Shown here in pieces: positions 41,866 to 50,381 of a stretch of DNA of 64,000 nucleotides (the stretch's first letter is position 1; each line of letters starts with the position of its first letter). The stretch is taken from the NCBI GenBank assembly GCA_964473255.1, contig CAYYOT010000003.1, forward strand, positions 1-64,000, written 5' to 3'. This DNA comes from Kuafuiihalomonas sp964473255 (GTDB taxonomy: Bacteria > Myxococcota > Kuafuiibacteriia > Kuafuiibacteriales > Kuafuiibacteriaceae). The translations under genes and the position numbers were made by a program. A model generated the notes under the pieces. The model was given only the letters and a program-made list of their open reading frames with translations. It was not told the DNA's origin and ran no database searches.

Positions 41866-43824
41866 GTGAAAGATCTAGGCCACTTCATTGCCGCCACCGT
41901 CTTGCTCGGCCTGGGCCTCGGGCTGGTCGCGATTCAAAGCGCCGAGAGCGAAGACCGCTCTTCACGCGGCCGGCAGCTCCTCATGGTGGGCAGGGCCGTG
42001 GGATGGATGGTTCAGCAGGAAAAGGAGCTCGAAGACGCTCCAGAGGGGCTCACGCAGGACTACACGTCTTCGGTGGCCAAGGATGCCTTTCTGGGCGAGG
42101 CGGTCGACGAGGCCTTCGTCTTGCGTAAGACGAAGTTCATCGCTCATACCAATCCCGAGCGGGCCGGGGGACGGCTCGATCGCGACAGCCTGTCCGACAA
42201 GACGCTGTACGACGACGCGCGAGCGATGGCGTCCAATGTTCGAAAGAACATCGAAGAGCGCGAGGTCCGCCCTGATCTGACGTTCGAGCCCTATCCGGAA
42301 TCGACGGTCACACGGTTTGCGGACGGCCGGTACGCTGCGGCCACGCCGGCGAAGCGAGGTGAAGACTTCGAAGCCATGGTTCGCATCAAAGGCGATCCGT
42401 CCGGCCTCGATACGTCGTTTCCGTGGGTGATCCTCTTGGTCCTGCTGGGCGGGATCGCCGTCTACGCCGGGGTCCGGTCGTTCACTCCGGACGCGGTGCG
42501 CTTCATCATTGGGTCCATCCTCTTGGCGGCCACCGCCCTCTGGTGCACGCAGGGGTTTTTGGCCGACTGGCAGACGAGCCTGCGAGTCCAGGCGTACGAC
42601 GGCGAGGCGGCCACCGCCGCGCGCCTTGGAGCGCTAGGGCTGCTGCGCTACACGCCGCCCGCCGATCGGCCGCGGATGGTGGAGCAGATCGGTCTCAACG
42701 AGCGCGGGCGAGCGAGTCCTTTTCTGGCCGACGTGCGAAGCTCGACCGTTGCCGGCACCGTCACGGGAGTGGAGCGGGAGACGGACGGTGTGACCGTGGT
42801 CCAGGATGCCGACTACCGGACCAAGGCCGGCTCTTTGGTTCGGTCCAGCCTTCGCCTCCATGCTGCCGGTCTGCTCATCCTTAGTCTTCTCGTGTATCTG
42901 CTCGGCGTCTTGGGCCAGACGGCTCGCGGCTGGCACGCCGTCGTGTTTCACCGGCGGGCGTACGGCTATCTGTCCCCGGCTCTGATCGGTCTGGGCGTTC
43001 TCGTCTTCATCCCCGTCGTCTATGGAATCTCCCTCGGGTTTCAGAAGAGAGAGTACAACGAGTTCCAGTTCGTCGGCCTCGAGAACTACGCCACGATCCT
43101 CTCGGACTTCGACGTTTCGCACCCCATGAACTTTTATTTCACGTTGGGGGTCACGCTGATGTGGACCATCACCAACGTGATGCTCCACGTTAGCATCGGT
43201 CTATTCCTCGCCCTTCTGCTGAACGACCCGATCCTCAAGGCCCGTGGCGTATATCGCGTCCTCCTGGTCGTTCCTTGGGCGGTCCCGAACTACATCACGG
43301 CGCTGATCTGGAAGCAGATGTTTCACCGAGAGTTTGGCGCTATCAACTTCTTTCTCGAGGGACTGGGCTTCGAGCCGGTCTCATGGTTCCAGACTTTTTG
43401 GCCCGCCTTCTTCACGAACTTGGCGACCAATACGTGGCTTGGCTTCCCGTTCATGATGGTAGTCTCCTTGGGCGCTCTCCAGAGCATTCCCGGCGATCTC
43501 TACGAGGCGGCGTTCGTCGATGGAGCGTCCCGCTGGCAGCGCTTCAAGGACATCACGCTGCCCCTCCTCATGCCGGCACTGGTCCCGGCGGTCATCGTCG
43601 GCTCGGTGTGGACCTTCAACATGTTCAACATCATCTATCTGGTCAGTGGCGGCGCACCGAACGGTGGCACCGACATCCTGATCACCGAAGCGTATCGCTG
43701 GGCGTTCGAACGGGACAGCTATGGCTACGCTGCAGCCTACTCGACGATCATCTTCCTGATCTTGCTGGGATTCACGACGCTGACCAATCGGGTTACCGGC
43801 GCGACGAAAGGAGCCTTCGAATGA
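41866..43824 (+). CDS. malF: MalF-like ABC permease with large N-terminal extension
   Basis: A 652-residue permease. The C-terminal about 280 residues (from about 365) are a normal MalF-type transmembrane domain with the EAA motif EAAFVDGASRWQRFKDITLP. The N-terminal about 350 residues are not typical: a helix at 8-23, an extracytoplasmic region to about 185, helices at about 188-205 and 211-227, a second exported region of about 100 residues, and a helix at about 333-349. Escherichia coli MalF has a periplasmic P2 domain at a different place. The extension may sense sugar or hold MalE. GTG 41866 is three bases after malK, with a GGAG site. Confidence 0.88.
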   Translation: MKDLGHFIAATVLLGLGLGLVAIQSAESEDRSSRGRQLLMVGRAVGWMVQQEKELEDAPEGLTQDYTSSVAKDAFLGEAVDEAFVLRKTKFIAHTNPERAGGRLDRDSLSDKTLYDDARAMASNVRKNIEEREVRPDLTFEPYPESTVTRFADGRYAAATPAKRGEDFEAMVRIKGDPSGLDTSFPWVILLVLLGGIAVYAGVRSFTPDAVRFIIGSILLAATALWCTQGFLADWQTSLRVQAYDGEAATAARLGALGLLRYTPPADRPRMVEQIGLNERGRASPFLADVRSSTVAGTVTGVERETDGVTVVQDADYRTKAGSLVRSSLRLHAAGLLILSLLVYLLGVLGQTARGWHAVVFHRRAYGYLSPALIGLGVLVFIPVVYGISLGFQKREYNEFQFVGLENYATILSDFDVSHPMNFYFTLGVTLMWTITNVMLHVSIGLFLALLLNDPILKARGVYRVLLVVPWAVPNYITALIWKQMFHREFGAINFFLEGLGFEPVSWFQTFWPAFFTNLATNTWLGFPFMMVVSLGALQSIPGDLYEAAFVDGASRWQRFKDITLPLLMPALVPAVIVGSVWTFNMFNIIYLVSGGAPNGGTDILITEAYRWAFERDSYGYAAAYSTIIFLILLGFTTLTNRVTGATKGAFE

Positions 43825-44663
43825 GTCTCTCCGAAGACCGACCGTTTACCCCGGGACGGGTGGGCAAGATGGTCTTTTTGACCTTCTTCACTTTCGGAAC
43901 GCTGTACCCGGTTTTCTGGGTCTTCAAGATGGCCTTGACGGCATCCCAGTCTTTCGACGCTTCTCCTTATCCCTTTCCGACGGATCCTAGTCTCGACAAC
44001 TTCCGGTACGTCTTGTTCGACCTGCCCTTCTTCACGTGGCTGCTCAACAGCGTGCTCGTGAGCGGGGCGACGACCGTGCTCGGGGTCTTCTTGGCCTGCA
44101 CAAGTGCCTACGCCTTGAGCCGTTTCCGCTTTCCCCTGCGGGCGCCGGCGATGCTCTCCTTCCTGGTGACACAAATGTTTCCCGGCGTGCTGATGATGAT
44201 CCCGCTGTTTCTGATCATGGAATTTCTGGGGTTGCTCGATCAGCTGTTGGGCCTCACGCTCGTCTATTCGACGACCGCCATTCCTTTCTGCGTCTGGATG
44301 CTCAAAGGGTATTTCGACACGATTCCCAAGGAGCTCGAAGAGGCCGCGGTGATGGACGGCGCGTCGACCGCAACCGTGTTCTGGAGAATCATGCTGCCGC
44401 TGAGCTTGCCCGCGGTAGCGGTGACCGCGCTCTTCTCGTTCATGACGGCATGGAACGAGTTCATTCTGGCGGCCATCTTCATGAACTCGGAAGAGAAGTA
44501 CACGCTCCCGGTGGGCCTTCAGCGCATGGTGGGCCAGTACTCGACCGAATGGGGCAACTTCGCCGCGGCCGCCATCTTGGTGAGTCTCCCGGTGGTGATC
44601 CTCTTCTTCGCCCTGCAGAAGAATCTGGTGGGCGGACTCACCGCCGGTGGCGTAAAAGGCTAG
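43821..44663 (+). CDS. malG: MalG-like ABC permease
   Basis: A 280-residue inner-membrane permease of the MalG family. Six hydrophobic segments are visible. The EAA loop is ELEEAAVMDGASTATVFWRI, which contacts MalK. The segment FMTAWNEFILAAIF and the C-terminal QKNLVGGLTAGGVKG are standard for the maltose/trehalose importer group. The start overlaps the malF stop (ATGA). Together with MalF, MalK and MalE it forms a complete importer. Length is typical. Confidence 0.95.
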   Translation: MSLSEDRPFTPGRVGKMVFLTFFTFGTLYPVFWVFKMALTASQSFDASPYPFPTDPSLDNFRYVLFDLPFFTWLLNSVLVSGATTVLGVFLACTSAYALSRFRFPLRAPAMLSFLVTQMFPGVLMMIPLFLIMEFLGLLDQLLGLTLVYSTTAIPFCVWMLKGYFDTIPKELEEAAVMDGASTATVFWRIMLPLSLPAVAVTALFSFMTAWNEFILAAIFMNSEEKYTLPVGLQRMVGQYSTEWGNFAAAAILVSLPVVILFFALQKNLVGGLTAGGVKG

Positions 44664-44664
44664 C

Positions 44665-46155
44665 GTGTCCCGTTTCGGTAATCTCTATTTCGTCTTTACC
44701 CTGCTGGCCTTTGCTTGCGGCGACGACGACGCGTCCGTCTCCGGAACCTACAAGCATCTGGCTCCCGAAGACCCGGCGGGAGCCCCTGCCATCTTCGACC
44801 CCGAAGTCTGGAAGTCGCACCTCGAAGGAGACCTGATGCCGTACTGGCTGCAGGAGACGGCCACCGGGACCCCGACCGGGAACTTCCGGACCTACCGGAC
44901 GATGAGCGGGGCGCCGGCGGTGGGCAGTCCCCAGTTCGTGCAGCAGCGGCCCCGCATGATCTCACGGCAAACCTACGCCTACGTGGTCGCCTTCATGCTG
45001 ACCGGCGAGGAGCGGTATCTGTCTCTGGCCAGAGCCGGTGTCGAGTGGATCATGACGCACGTCCCGGATCCGGAGTACGGAGGCTACTACGAAGTCCTGA
45101 CGCTGGACGGTCGGGGACTCTCCAACCGGCGGAAGTACGCGCAGGACGCGGCCTATGTCCTCATGGGACTCGCGGCGTACTACTTCGTGACCCGGGATGC
45201 CTCGGTCGAGGCCGAAGTCCTGATGGGCCACGACATGTTGTTCGACGCTTCCACGTACTGGGACGCCCCAAACCGACGCATCCGCGACGGCATGTCGGGC
45301 GAAATGGATCGACCGGTCGTGCAGAGCGGCGGCTGGGAGCTGGTGGCTCAGCTCGACCCGCTCAACGCCTTCATGATGCTTAGCCAGCCGGTCCTGTCCA
45401 CGGAAGCGCGTCGCGCCGAGTTCCTCGAGAACATGCGCATCCTGTCCGAGACCATGATCGACCGATTCTGGAGCGACGGAGTCTTTTGGGGTGTTCACAA
45501 CCAGCAGGGCGACTACGACGGACGCCACGTGGACTTCGGGCATACGCTGAAGAGCTACTGGATGATCCTTCAGACCGATAAGCGTCTGCCGGACCACCCG
45601 TTCTACGGCTTCGTCGATCGGTACGCCCCCGAATGGGTGGACCGCGCTTACGACAAAGGCAACGGGCGTTGGGGTCAGAAGCCGACCTCCCCCACCACGA
45701 ATCGGTACGGTTCCGATTGGTGGATCTACGCCGAAGCGGAGCAGATCGCGGCCACGCTTTCGATGGGGCCGAACACCTTCGAAGAGGAGCTATCGAACGC
45801 GGCGAGCAACTGGCTGGAGGACTTCGTCGACCCGCAGTTCGGAGAGCTTTTTCCCAGCATTCAGGCGAACGGCGAGGGGTACGGCTGGCCGGAGAACGAC
45901 GTGGCCAAGTGCAATCAGTGGAAGAGTGCCTTTCACGGCGCCGAGCACGCGCTGGTGATGTACCTTTACTCCAGCTACCGGCGCGGTGCGCCGGCGAAGC
46001 TCTATTTTGCGGTTCCCGAGGCCGACGTCGAAACCTTCATCGTCAAGCCGTACATCTTCGATGGTGTCGAGGCATCGAGAACCACCGAAGGAACGATTTC
46101 CATCTCCGGTCGGGATCTGACCAAAGTCGCGGTCGAGTTCATCGAGCTCTACTGA
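44665..46155 (+). CDS. AGE/cellobiose 2-epimerase-family lipoprotein
   Basis: A 496-residue predicted lipoprotein; LLAFAC gives lipid Cys18, followed by GDDDAS. The body is an (alpha/alpha)6 barrel of the N-acylglucosamine 2-epimerase family. Conserved positions include KYAQDAAYVLMGLAAYY, DFGHTLKSYW with a catalytic-type His, WWIYAEAEQI and WKSAFHGAEHALV with further His residues. Members epimerise C2 of sugars or isomerise aldose to ketose, normally in the cytoplasm, so a lipid-anchored form is unusual. GTG 44665 begins two bases after malG and the gene is therefore the end of the importer operon. The substrate could be maltose, glucose or cellobiose; none is proven. Confidence 0.8.
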   Translation: MSRFGNLYFVFTLLAFACGDDDASVSGTYKHLAPEDPAGAPAIFDPEVWKSHLEGDLMPYWLQETATGTPTGNFRTYRTMSGAPAVGSPQFVQQRPRMISRQTYAYVVAFMLTGEERYLSLARAGVEWIMTHVPDPEYGGYYEVLTLDGRGLSNRRKYAQDAAYVLMGLAAYYFVTRDASVEAEVLMGHDMLFDASTYWDAPNRRIRDGMSGEMDRPVVQSGGWELVAQLDPLNAFMMLSQPVLSTEARRAEFLENMRILSETMIDRFWSDGVFWGVHNQQGDYDGRHVDFGHTLKSYWMILQTDKRLPDHPFYGFVDRYAPEWVDRAYDKGNGRWGQKPTSPTTNRYGSDWWIYAEAEQIAATLSMGPNTFEEELSNAASNWLEDFVDPQFGELFPSIQANGEGYGWPENDVAKCNQWKSAFHGAEHALVMYLYSSYRRGAPAKLYFAVPEADVETFIVKPYIFDGVEASRTTEGTISISGRDLTKVAVEFIELY

Positions 46156-47021
46156 GCATCGTCGGCCGATGAGGACGGCTGTAGCCGGGTCATCGTCAGC
46201 TCGACGGGCTTGGTCCGTTTGTACGAGTCGTCGGGCGCAAGCGCCTTCTCTTGGTCTTCTGCCGTGGGCGCCAGCAGGTCGATGACGTTCGGATTGTAGG
46301 GACTCAGGTCGGCACCAGCGAAGTTCATGGTGCCGGGATTGGGACGAACCGGCATCGTCAGAGCGTCGATGTATTTGTTGTCGGCGCGGCGCGTTCCGAT
46401 GGGCTGAGGGATGGCCCCGGTCAAGACCACGACGAACGACCACTGGGAAGGGTCGGTCGAAGCGAGCTGCGACTTCGGGATCTGGGCCTGAAACCGGGGG
46501 CCGACTCGCTTCACGTTGCCGGGGACGACCATCTGCGGAAGGGCCGGCCAGTCCACCAGCAGCGACTGTACGGCGTACGGATAGGGCGTGAAGACCACGA
46601 CCTGGTCCCACTCGTGTCCGGGCGCGAAATCGAAGTTTCGGCCGGGAACGGCGTGCTCTTGTCGCGCTTCGGCCGGGGCGTCGTCGAAGCGCAGATAGAA
46701 ATCGAAGTTCTGGAAGTAGATCTCCTGCTCCCAGCGGACGTTCTTGATCGGACTGGACCGCAGCTCGACGGGCTCGGGCGTGGGCAGCTGGATCCAGACC
46801 TGAAAGAGCCAGTCTCGCCCCTCGTCCTGGATCCTCACTCGACGAAGGTCGAAAACGCCCTGGCGAAAGTAGTTGGGGTGAGGCGGATACAGGTAGTTTC
46901 CGGGGCCGTAATCGTCAAGACGGGGGTCGGGAAGGTCCACGACCGTCTTGCCCGCGCAGGCCGTGAGCCCGCTCGACAATAGCGATGCGAGGAAGAGTCG
47001 GGTCATGCGGCGCATGTCCAC
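46149..47021 (-). CDS. Lipoprotein consisting of a glucodextranase-C-like module
   Basis: A 290-residue lipoprotein; SGLTAC gives the lipid cysteine. The module carries PDPRLDDYGPGNYLYP, FDLRRVRIQDEG, GRNFDFAPGHEWDQVVVFTP and NVIDLLAPTA, the same signatures as the genes at 32934 and 38405. A GGAG site eight bases before GTG 47021 supports this start; ATG 47015 is close. It is on the opposite strand to the importer operon, and its 3' end overlaps the epimerase gene by seven bases. It is the right-hand boundary of the alpha-glucan locus. Confidence 0.8.
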   Translation of the reverse strand: MDMRRMTRLFLASLLSSGLTACAGKTVVDLPDPRLDDYGPGNYLYPPHPNYFRQGVFDLRRVRIQDEGRDWLFQVWIQLPTPEPVELRSSPIKNVRWEQEIYFQNFDFYLRFDDAPAEARQEHAVPGRNFDFAPGHEWDQVVVFTPYPYAVQSLLVDWPALPQMVVPGNVKRVGPRFQAQIPKSQLASTDPSQWSFVVVLTGAIPQPIGTRRADNKYIDALTMPVRPNPGTMNFAGADLSPYNPNVIDLLAPTAEDQEKALAPDDSYKRTKPVELTMTRLQPSSSADDAQ

Positions 47022-47105
47022 GAGTCTAGCTCCGAAAGGCGGTTGGCAAAGACAAGTATCGGACCTCGCGGTGACGCCTTGCGGTCCTCTTCGCGACCCG
47101 ATCGC

Positions 47106-47741
47106 TCAGGGACAGGCTTCGATACCGCGACCGTCCTCGAAGCGAACCTCGGACCAAAAGGATGTGCGCACGTCCTCGGTATCCGTGAAGGTCAAGCCGA
47201 CGCGGATCTCCAAAGGTGAGGTGTCCTGGACCTCGAACGACCCTTCCACCGACCGACTGCTGAGCGTATCGGAAAAGCCGTCGGTCAACATGGCTCGAGC
47301 GGCGGTCGTGCTGCCCTCGGTCCAGCGCCACGATGCCTCCCACCAGGTCCTCGAATCCCTTCCTCCGGTGAACTCGATGTCCTCGACCAGCGTCGAGAAC
47401 TCGACGACGTCCCCGGTCGCCAGCGGAAGGCGATGCTCGAAATAGAGCAGGTCGGTCTGAGGTCCGAAGGTGACCATCGTCCAGCGAACCATGCCGACCA
47501 CGCTGCTCGTGCCGGTAAAGAAGTGGTCGCGAAGCGGTTCGAAGAGGTTCTCGTCCAGCTCGGACGACCGGACGGTGAGACCCCCATTCGACGAGGTCAC
47601 GACGCGCTCCACGCCGGGAGCGCTTTCCGGGCGTGGTCGCGCGGTCGCGGTGATGACATCGAAGCGTTCGCAGTCGGGCTCGCACGCGGTGCCCAGCCCA
47701 AGGAGGACGGCTCCAATGACGACCCAGGCCATTGATATCAT
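47106..47741 (-). CDS. Lipoprotein, function unknown
   Basis: A 211-residue predicted lipoprotein (MAWVVIGAVLLGLGTAC then EPDCERF). The body is beta-rich, with FEHRLPLATGDVVEFSTLVED and a SFEVQDTSPLEIRVGLTFTD segment; two further cysteines lie near the ends and may pair. No family was recognised. Start is ATG 47741, with a second Met four codons later. It is divergent from nuoL with a 76-base gap and is read toward the glucodextranase-C-like gene at 46149, 84 bases away on the same strand. There is no sign that it belongs to the glycan operon. Confidence 0.68.
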   Translation of the reverse strand: MISMAWVVIGAVLLGLGTACEPDCERFDVITATARPRPESAPGVERVVTSSNGGLTVRSSELDENLFEPLRDHFFTGTSSVVGMVRWTMVTFGPQTDLLYFEHRLPLATGDVVEFSTLVEDIEFTGGRDSRTWWEASWRWTEGSTTAARAMLTDGFSDTLSSRSVEGSFEVQDTSPLEIRVGLTFTDTEDVRTSFWSEVRFEDGRGIEACP

Positions 47742-47817
47742 GAGATTTCTAGTGTTCTCGGGGCCCCGGGTCTGACCTTGACCCCCCAAGAGACCGCCAC
47801 TAGGGTCCAGCCGCTCC

Positions 47818-49779
47818 ATGCGGACGGCCGTCTTCGATTCGCTGCTCCTGATTCCCATCTTGCCTCTCACGAGTGCGGCCATCCTGGCCCTGTTCGGGTC
47901 CGGGATGAGTCGGGCCCTGGTCAACGTCTTCGCGCTGGGGTCGGTCCTGGGATCTTTTCTCATCACGTGTGCGGCGACCTGGGGCTTTTCGCGGGCCGGC
48001 GTCCCACTGGAAGCGACGTTCTGGAGCTGGATGGATGTTGGCCGATACGACATCGCGCTGACGTTCGGCTTCGACCAGCTCACGGCATCCCTCCTCTTGG
48101 TCGTCACGGGGGTCGGTTTCCTCATTCACGTCTACTCGGTCGAGTACATGAGCCACGACCCGTCGTACTCGAGGTTCTTCGGCTATCTGAACCTCTTCAT
48201 CTTCGCCATGTCGACCTTGGTCCTCGGTCGGTCGCTGCCCGTCATGTTCATCGGCTGGGAGGGCGTGGGCCTGGCCTCCTACCTGCTCATTGGTTTCTGG
48301 TTTACCGACGTGGCCAAAGCCCGGGCGGGAAAGAAGGCGTTCATCACCAATCGGGTCGGCGACTTCGGGTTCTTGATCGGCACTTTCGTGATGTTCAGCC
48401 TGTTCGGCACCGCTGACTTCATCGCCATGCGCGAGGTGGCCGAGACCCTCAACGGAAGCGAAGCGATAACTCGAGGGATTCTTCAGGGATTCACGGTCTC
48501 CTCCGCTCTGACCTTCGGGTGCCTGATGCTGTTCTTGGGGGCCGCGGGCAAGAGCGCGCAGTTCCCGCTCTATATCTGGCTCCCGGACGCCATGGCGGGA
48601 CCAACTCCGGTCTCGGCCTTGATTCATGCCGCGACCATGGTCACCGCGGGCGTCTACATGTGCTGTCGCGTCGGGTACCTCTTCGACCTGTCGCCCGCGG
48701 CCGCCGAGACCGTCGCTTGGGTCGGTGGATTCACGGCGCTGTTCGCGGCTACGATGGGGCTCGCGCAGAACGACATCAAGAAGGTGCTCGCATACTCGAC
48801 GGTCTCTCAGCTCGGGTACATGTTCATGGCCGTCGGTGTCGGGGCCTACGCGGCGGCGATGTTTCATGTGGTCACGCACGCCTTCTTCAAGGCCTGTCTC
48901 TTCCTCGGGGCCGGCGCCGTGATCCACGCGCTTCACGATGAGCAAGACATGCGAAAGATGGGTGGCCTACGGACACGCCTGCCGGTGGTGTTCTGGACCT
49001 TCGGTCTTTCGACGCTCGCCCTGGCCGGCATCCCGCTGTTCTCTGGGTTCGTTTCGAAGGACGCGATCCTCGGTTTTTCCTTCGAGTACAGCCCGGGACT
49101 ATGGGTCATGGGCTTTCTCGGAGCGGGTCTGACCGCTCTCTACATGACGCGGCTCATGATGCTCACCTTCTTCGGTGAGTCTCGCTCCGTCGATGCCGAG
49201 GGTCGTCCCGTCCATCTCCATGCGCCGACCTGGTGGATGAAGACGCCTCTCGTCGTCTTGGCTTTCTTCGCCACGATTGCGGGATTTTGGAACCTGCCGC
49301 ACCTGCTCGAGAAGGTGGCGCCCACCCTCCTGTTCGACCACTACCTGGCTCCGGTCGTCGGCGAGGCGCATCTCCATTTGAGCGCGGGGACCGAGGTCGG
49401 TCTGATCACTGGATCGGTTGCGGTGGCCCTGGGAGGGATCGTGGTCGGCGCCTTGCTCTACCGCACGTGGCCGAGCCCCACCGTCAGCCAGCTGGTGAAG
49501 GGCGGCGTGGGTCGCGTGGTTCACGCCTTGGTGTACGCGAAATACTATGTCGATGAGATCGTCGAGGTGCTCATCATCAAGCCCCTGGGCACCGTTTCCC
49601 GCGTCCTCGCCTATCTCGTCGATCCGTGGATCATCGATGGGGTTCTGAGCCGTTTATCGGCGGCGACCGTCACATCGGCCGGGAAGATCTTTTCTCGGGT
49701 TCAAACCGGCAATGTGCAGTCGTACGCCGTCGTCATGCTCGTCGCCGTCGCGGTCGTCGTCCTGTGGTCCATGGGTTGA
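47818..49779 (+). CDS. nuoL: NADH-quinone oxidoreductase subunit L (NuoL), orphan
   Basis: A 653-residue membrane protein with the NuoL/MrpA antiporter-like fold of complex I. It has about fourteen to sixteen hydrophobic helices and family motifs including FIGWEGVGLASYLLIGFWF, AAGKSAQFPLYIWLPDAM, TPVSALIHAATMVTAG and NDIKKVLAYSTVSQLGYM. The charged Lys and Glu residues of the proton path are all present. NuoL is normally next to NuoK, NuoM and NuoN, but none occurs here. It could be a duplicate, part of a split complex I, or recruited to a different antiporter. ATG 47818 has no clear ribosome site. Confidence 0.93.
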   Translation: MRTAVFDSLLLIPILPLTSAAILALFGSGMSRALVNVFALGSVLGSFLITCAATWGFSRAGVPLEATFWSWMDVGRYDIALTFGFDQLTASLLLVVTGVGFLIHVYSVEYMSHDPSYSRFFGYLNLFIFAMSTLVLGRSLPVMFIGWEGVGLASYLLIGFWFTDVAKARAGKKAFITNRVGDFGFLIGTFVMFSLFGTADFIAMREVAETLNGSEAITRGILQGFTVSSALTFGCLMLFLGAAGKSAQFPLYIWLPDAMAGPTPVSALIHAATMVTAGVYMCCRVGYLFDLSPAAAETVAWVGGFTALFAATMGLAQNDIKKVLAYSTVSQLGYMFMAVGVGAYAAAMFHVVTHAFFKACLFLGAGAVIHALHDEQDMRKMGGLRTRLPVVFWTFGLSTLALAGIPLFSGFVSKDAILGFSFEYSPGLWVMGFLGAGLTALYMTRLMMLTFFGESRSVDAEGRPVHLHAPTWWMKTPLVVLAFFATIAGFWNLPHLLEKVAPTLLFDHYLAPVVGEAHLHLSAGTEVGLITGSVAVALGGIVVGALLYRTWPSPTVSQLVKGGVGRVVHALVYAKYYVDEIVEVLIIKPLGTVSRVLAYLVDPWIIDGVLSRLSAATVTSAGKIFSRVQTGNVQSYAVVMLVAVAVVVLWSMG

Positions 49780-50381
49780 TCCTGGCTGCGGCGCTCGCGG
49801 CGCCGTCGGCATACGATCCCGCGATCGATACCGGACTGCGGCCGCGCACGGGCCTGTCTTTGGGGCTCGGGGTCCAGCGTCTGCAGGACGAGTTTGGTCT
49901 TTGGGTCGGCGTTACCAGCCCCCATTTCCTCGGTGACCATCTGGCGGTGCGGCTCGAAGGCGGCATCGGTTGGTATCCGGACATTCGGGCCCTCCCGGAA
50001 GATGCGTCGGACCAAGACTTCGGAGCCTGGTCGCTGTATGGACATGCCCGGCTGGTCCTCCAGGCGTCGGTCCGCATCGCTTTGGCCGGGGGCCGTCTGT
50101 ATGCTGGCGTCGGTCCAAGCCTGATCGTCGTCGACGAGCAGCTGAGCTCTACGCGGGTCGCGGCCGGCATCTACGGCGTCTTGGGAGCCGAGTTTTTCGC
50201 CGGCGACGACTACCGTGCGTTTCCGCTGTCACTGTTCTTCGAGCTCGGCGGTACGGCTCACGATGCCTCGGCCGACATCGAAAACCGGCTCGGCCCGCCG
50301 CAAGAGTCGGAGACGACCATCGATCGTCCGATCGCGACCGGGTTCGCGCTTTCGGGCGGCCTGCGCTTCTACGTCTGGTGA
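49764..50381 (+). CDS. Small outer-membrane beta-barrel-like protein
   Basis: A 205-residue exported protein. A short signal-like start (LILAAALAAPSAYDPA) leads into regular alternating strands such as LSLGLGVQRLQDEFGLWVGV and RLYAGVGPSLIVVDEQ, ending in RFYVW, which fits a small OmpA/OmpW-like barrel. No family was recognised with certainty. It overlaps the nuoL end: GTG 49764 and TTG 49776 are both possible, neither with a good ribosome site. It converges with the metallopeptidase gene with no gap. Confidence 0.65.
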   Translation: MVHGLILAAALAAPSAYDPAIDTGLRPRTGLSLGLGVQRLQDEFGLWVGVTSPHFLGDHLAVRLEGGIGWYPDIRALPEDASDQDFGAWSLYGHARLVLQASVRIALAGGRLYAGVGPSLIVVDEQLSSTRVAAGIYGVLGAEFFAGDDYRAFPLSLFFELGGTAHDASADIENRLGPPQESETTIDRPIATGFALSGGLRFYVW

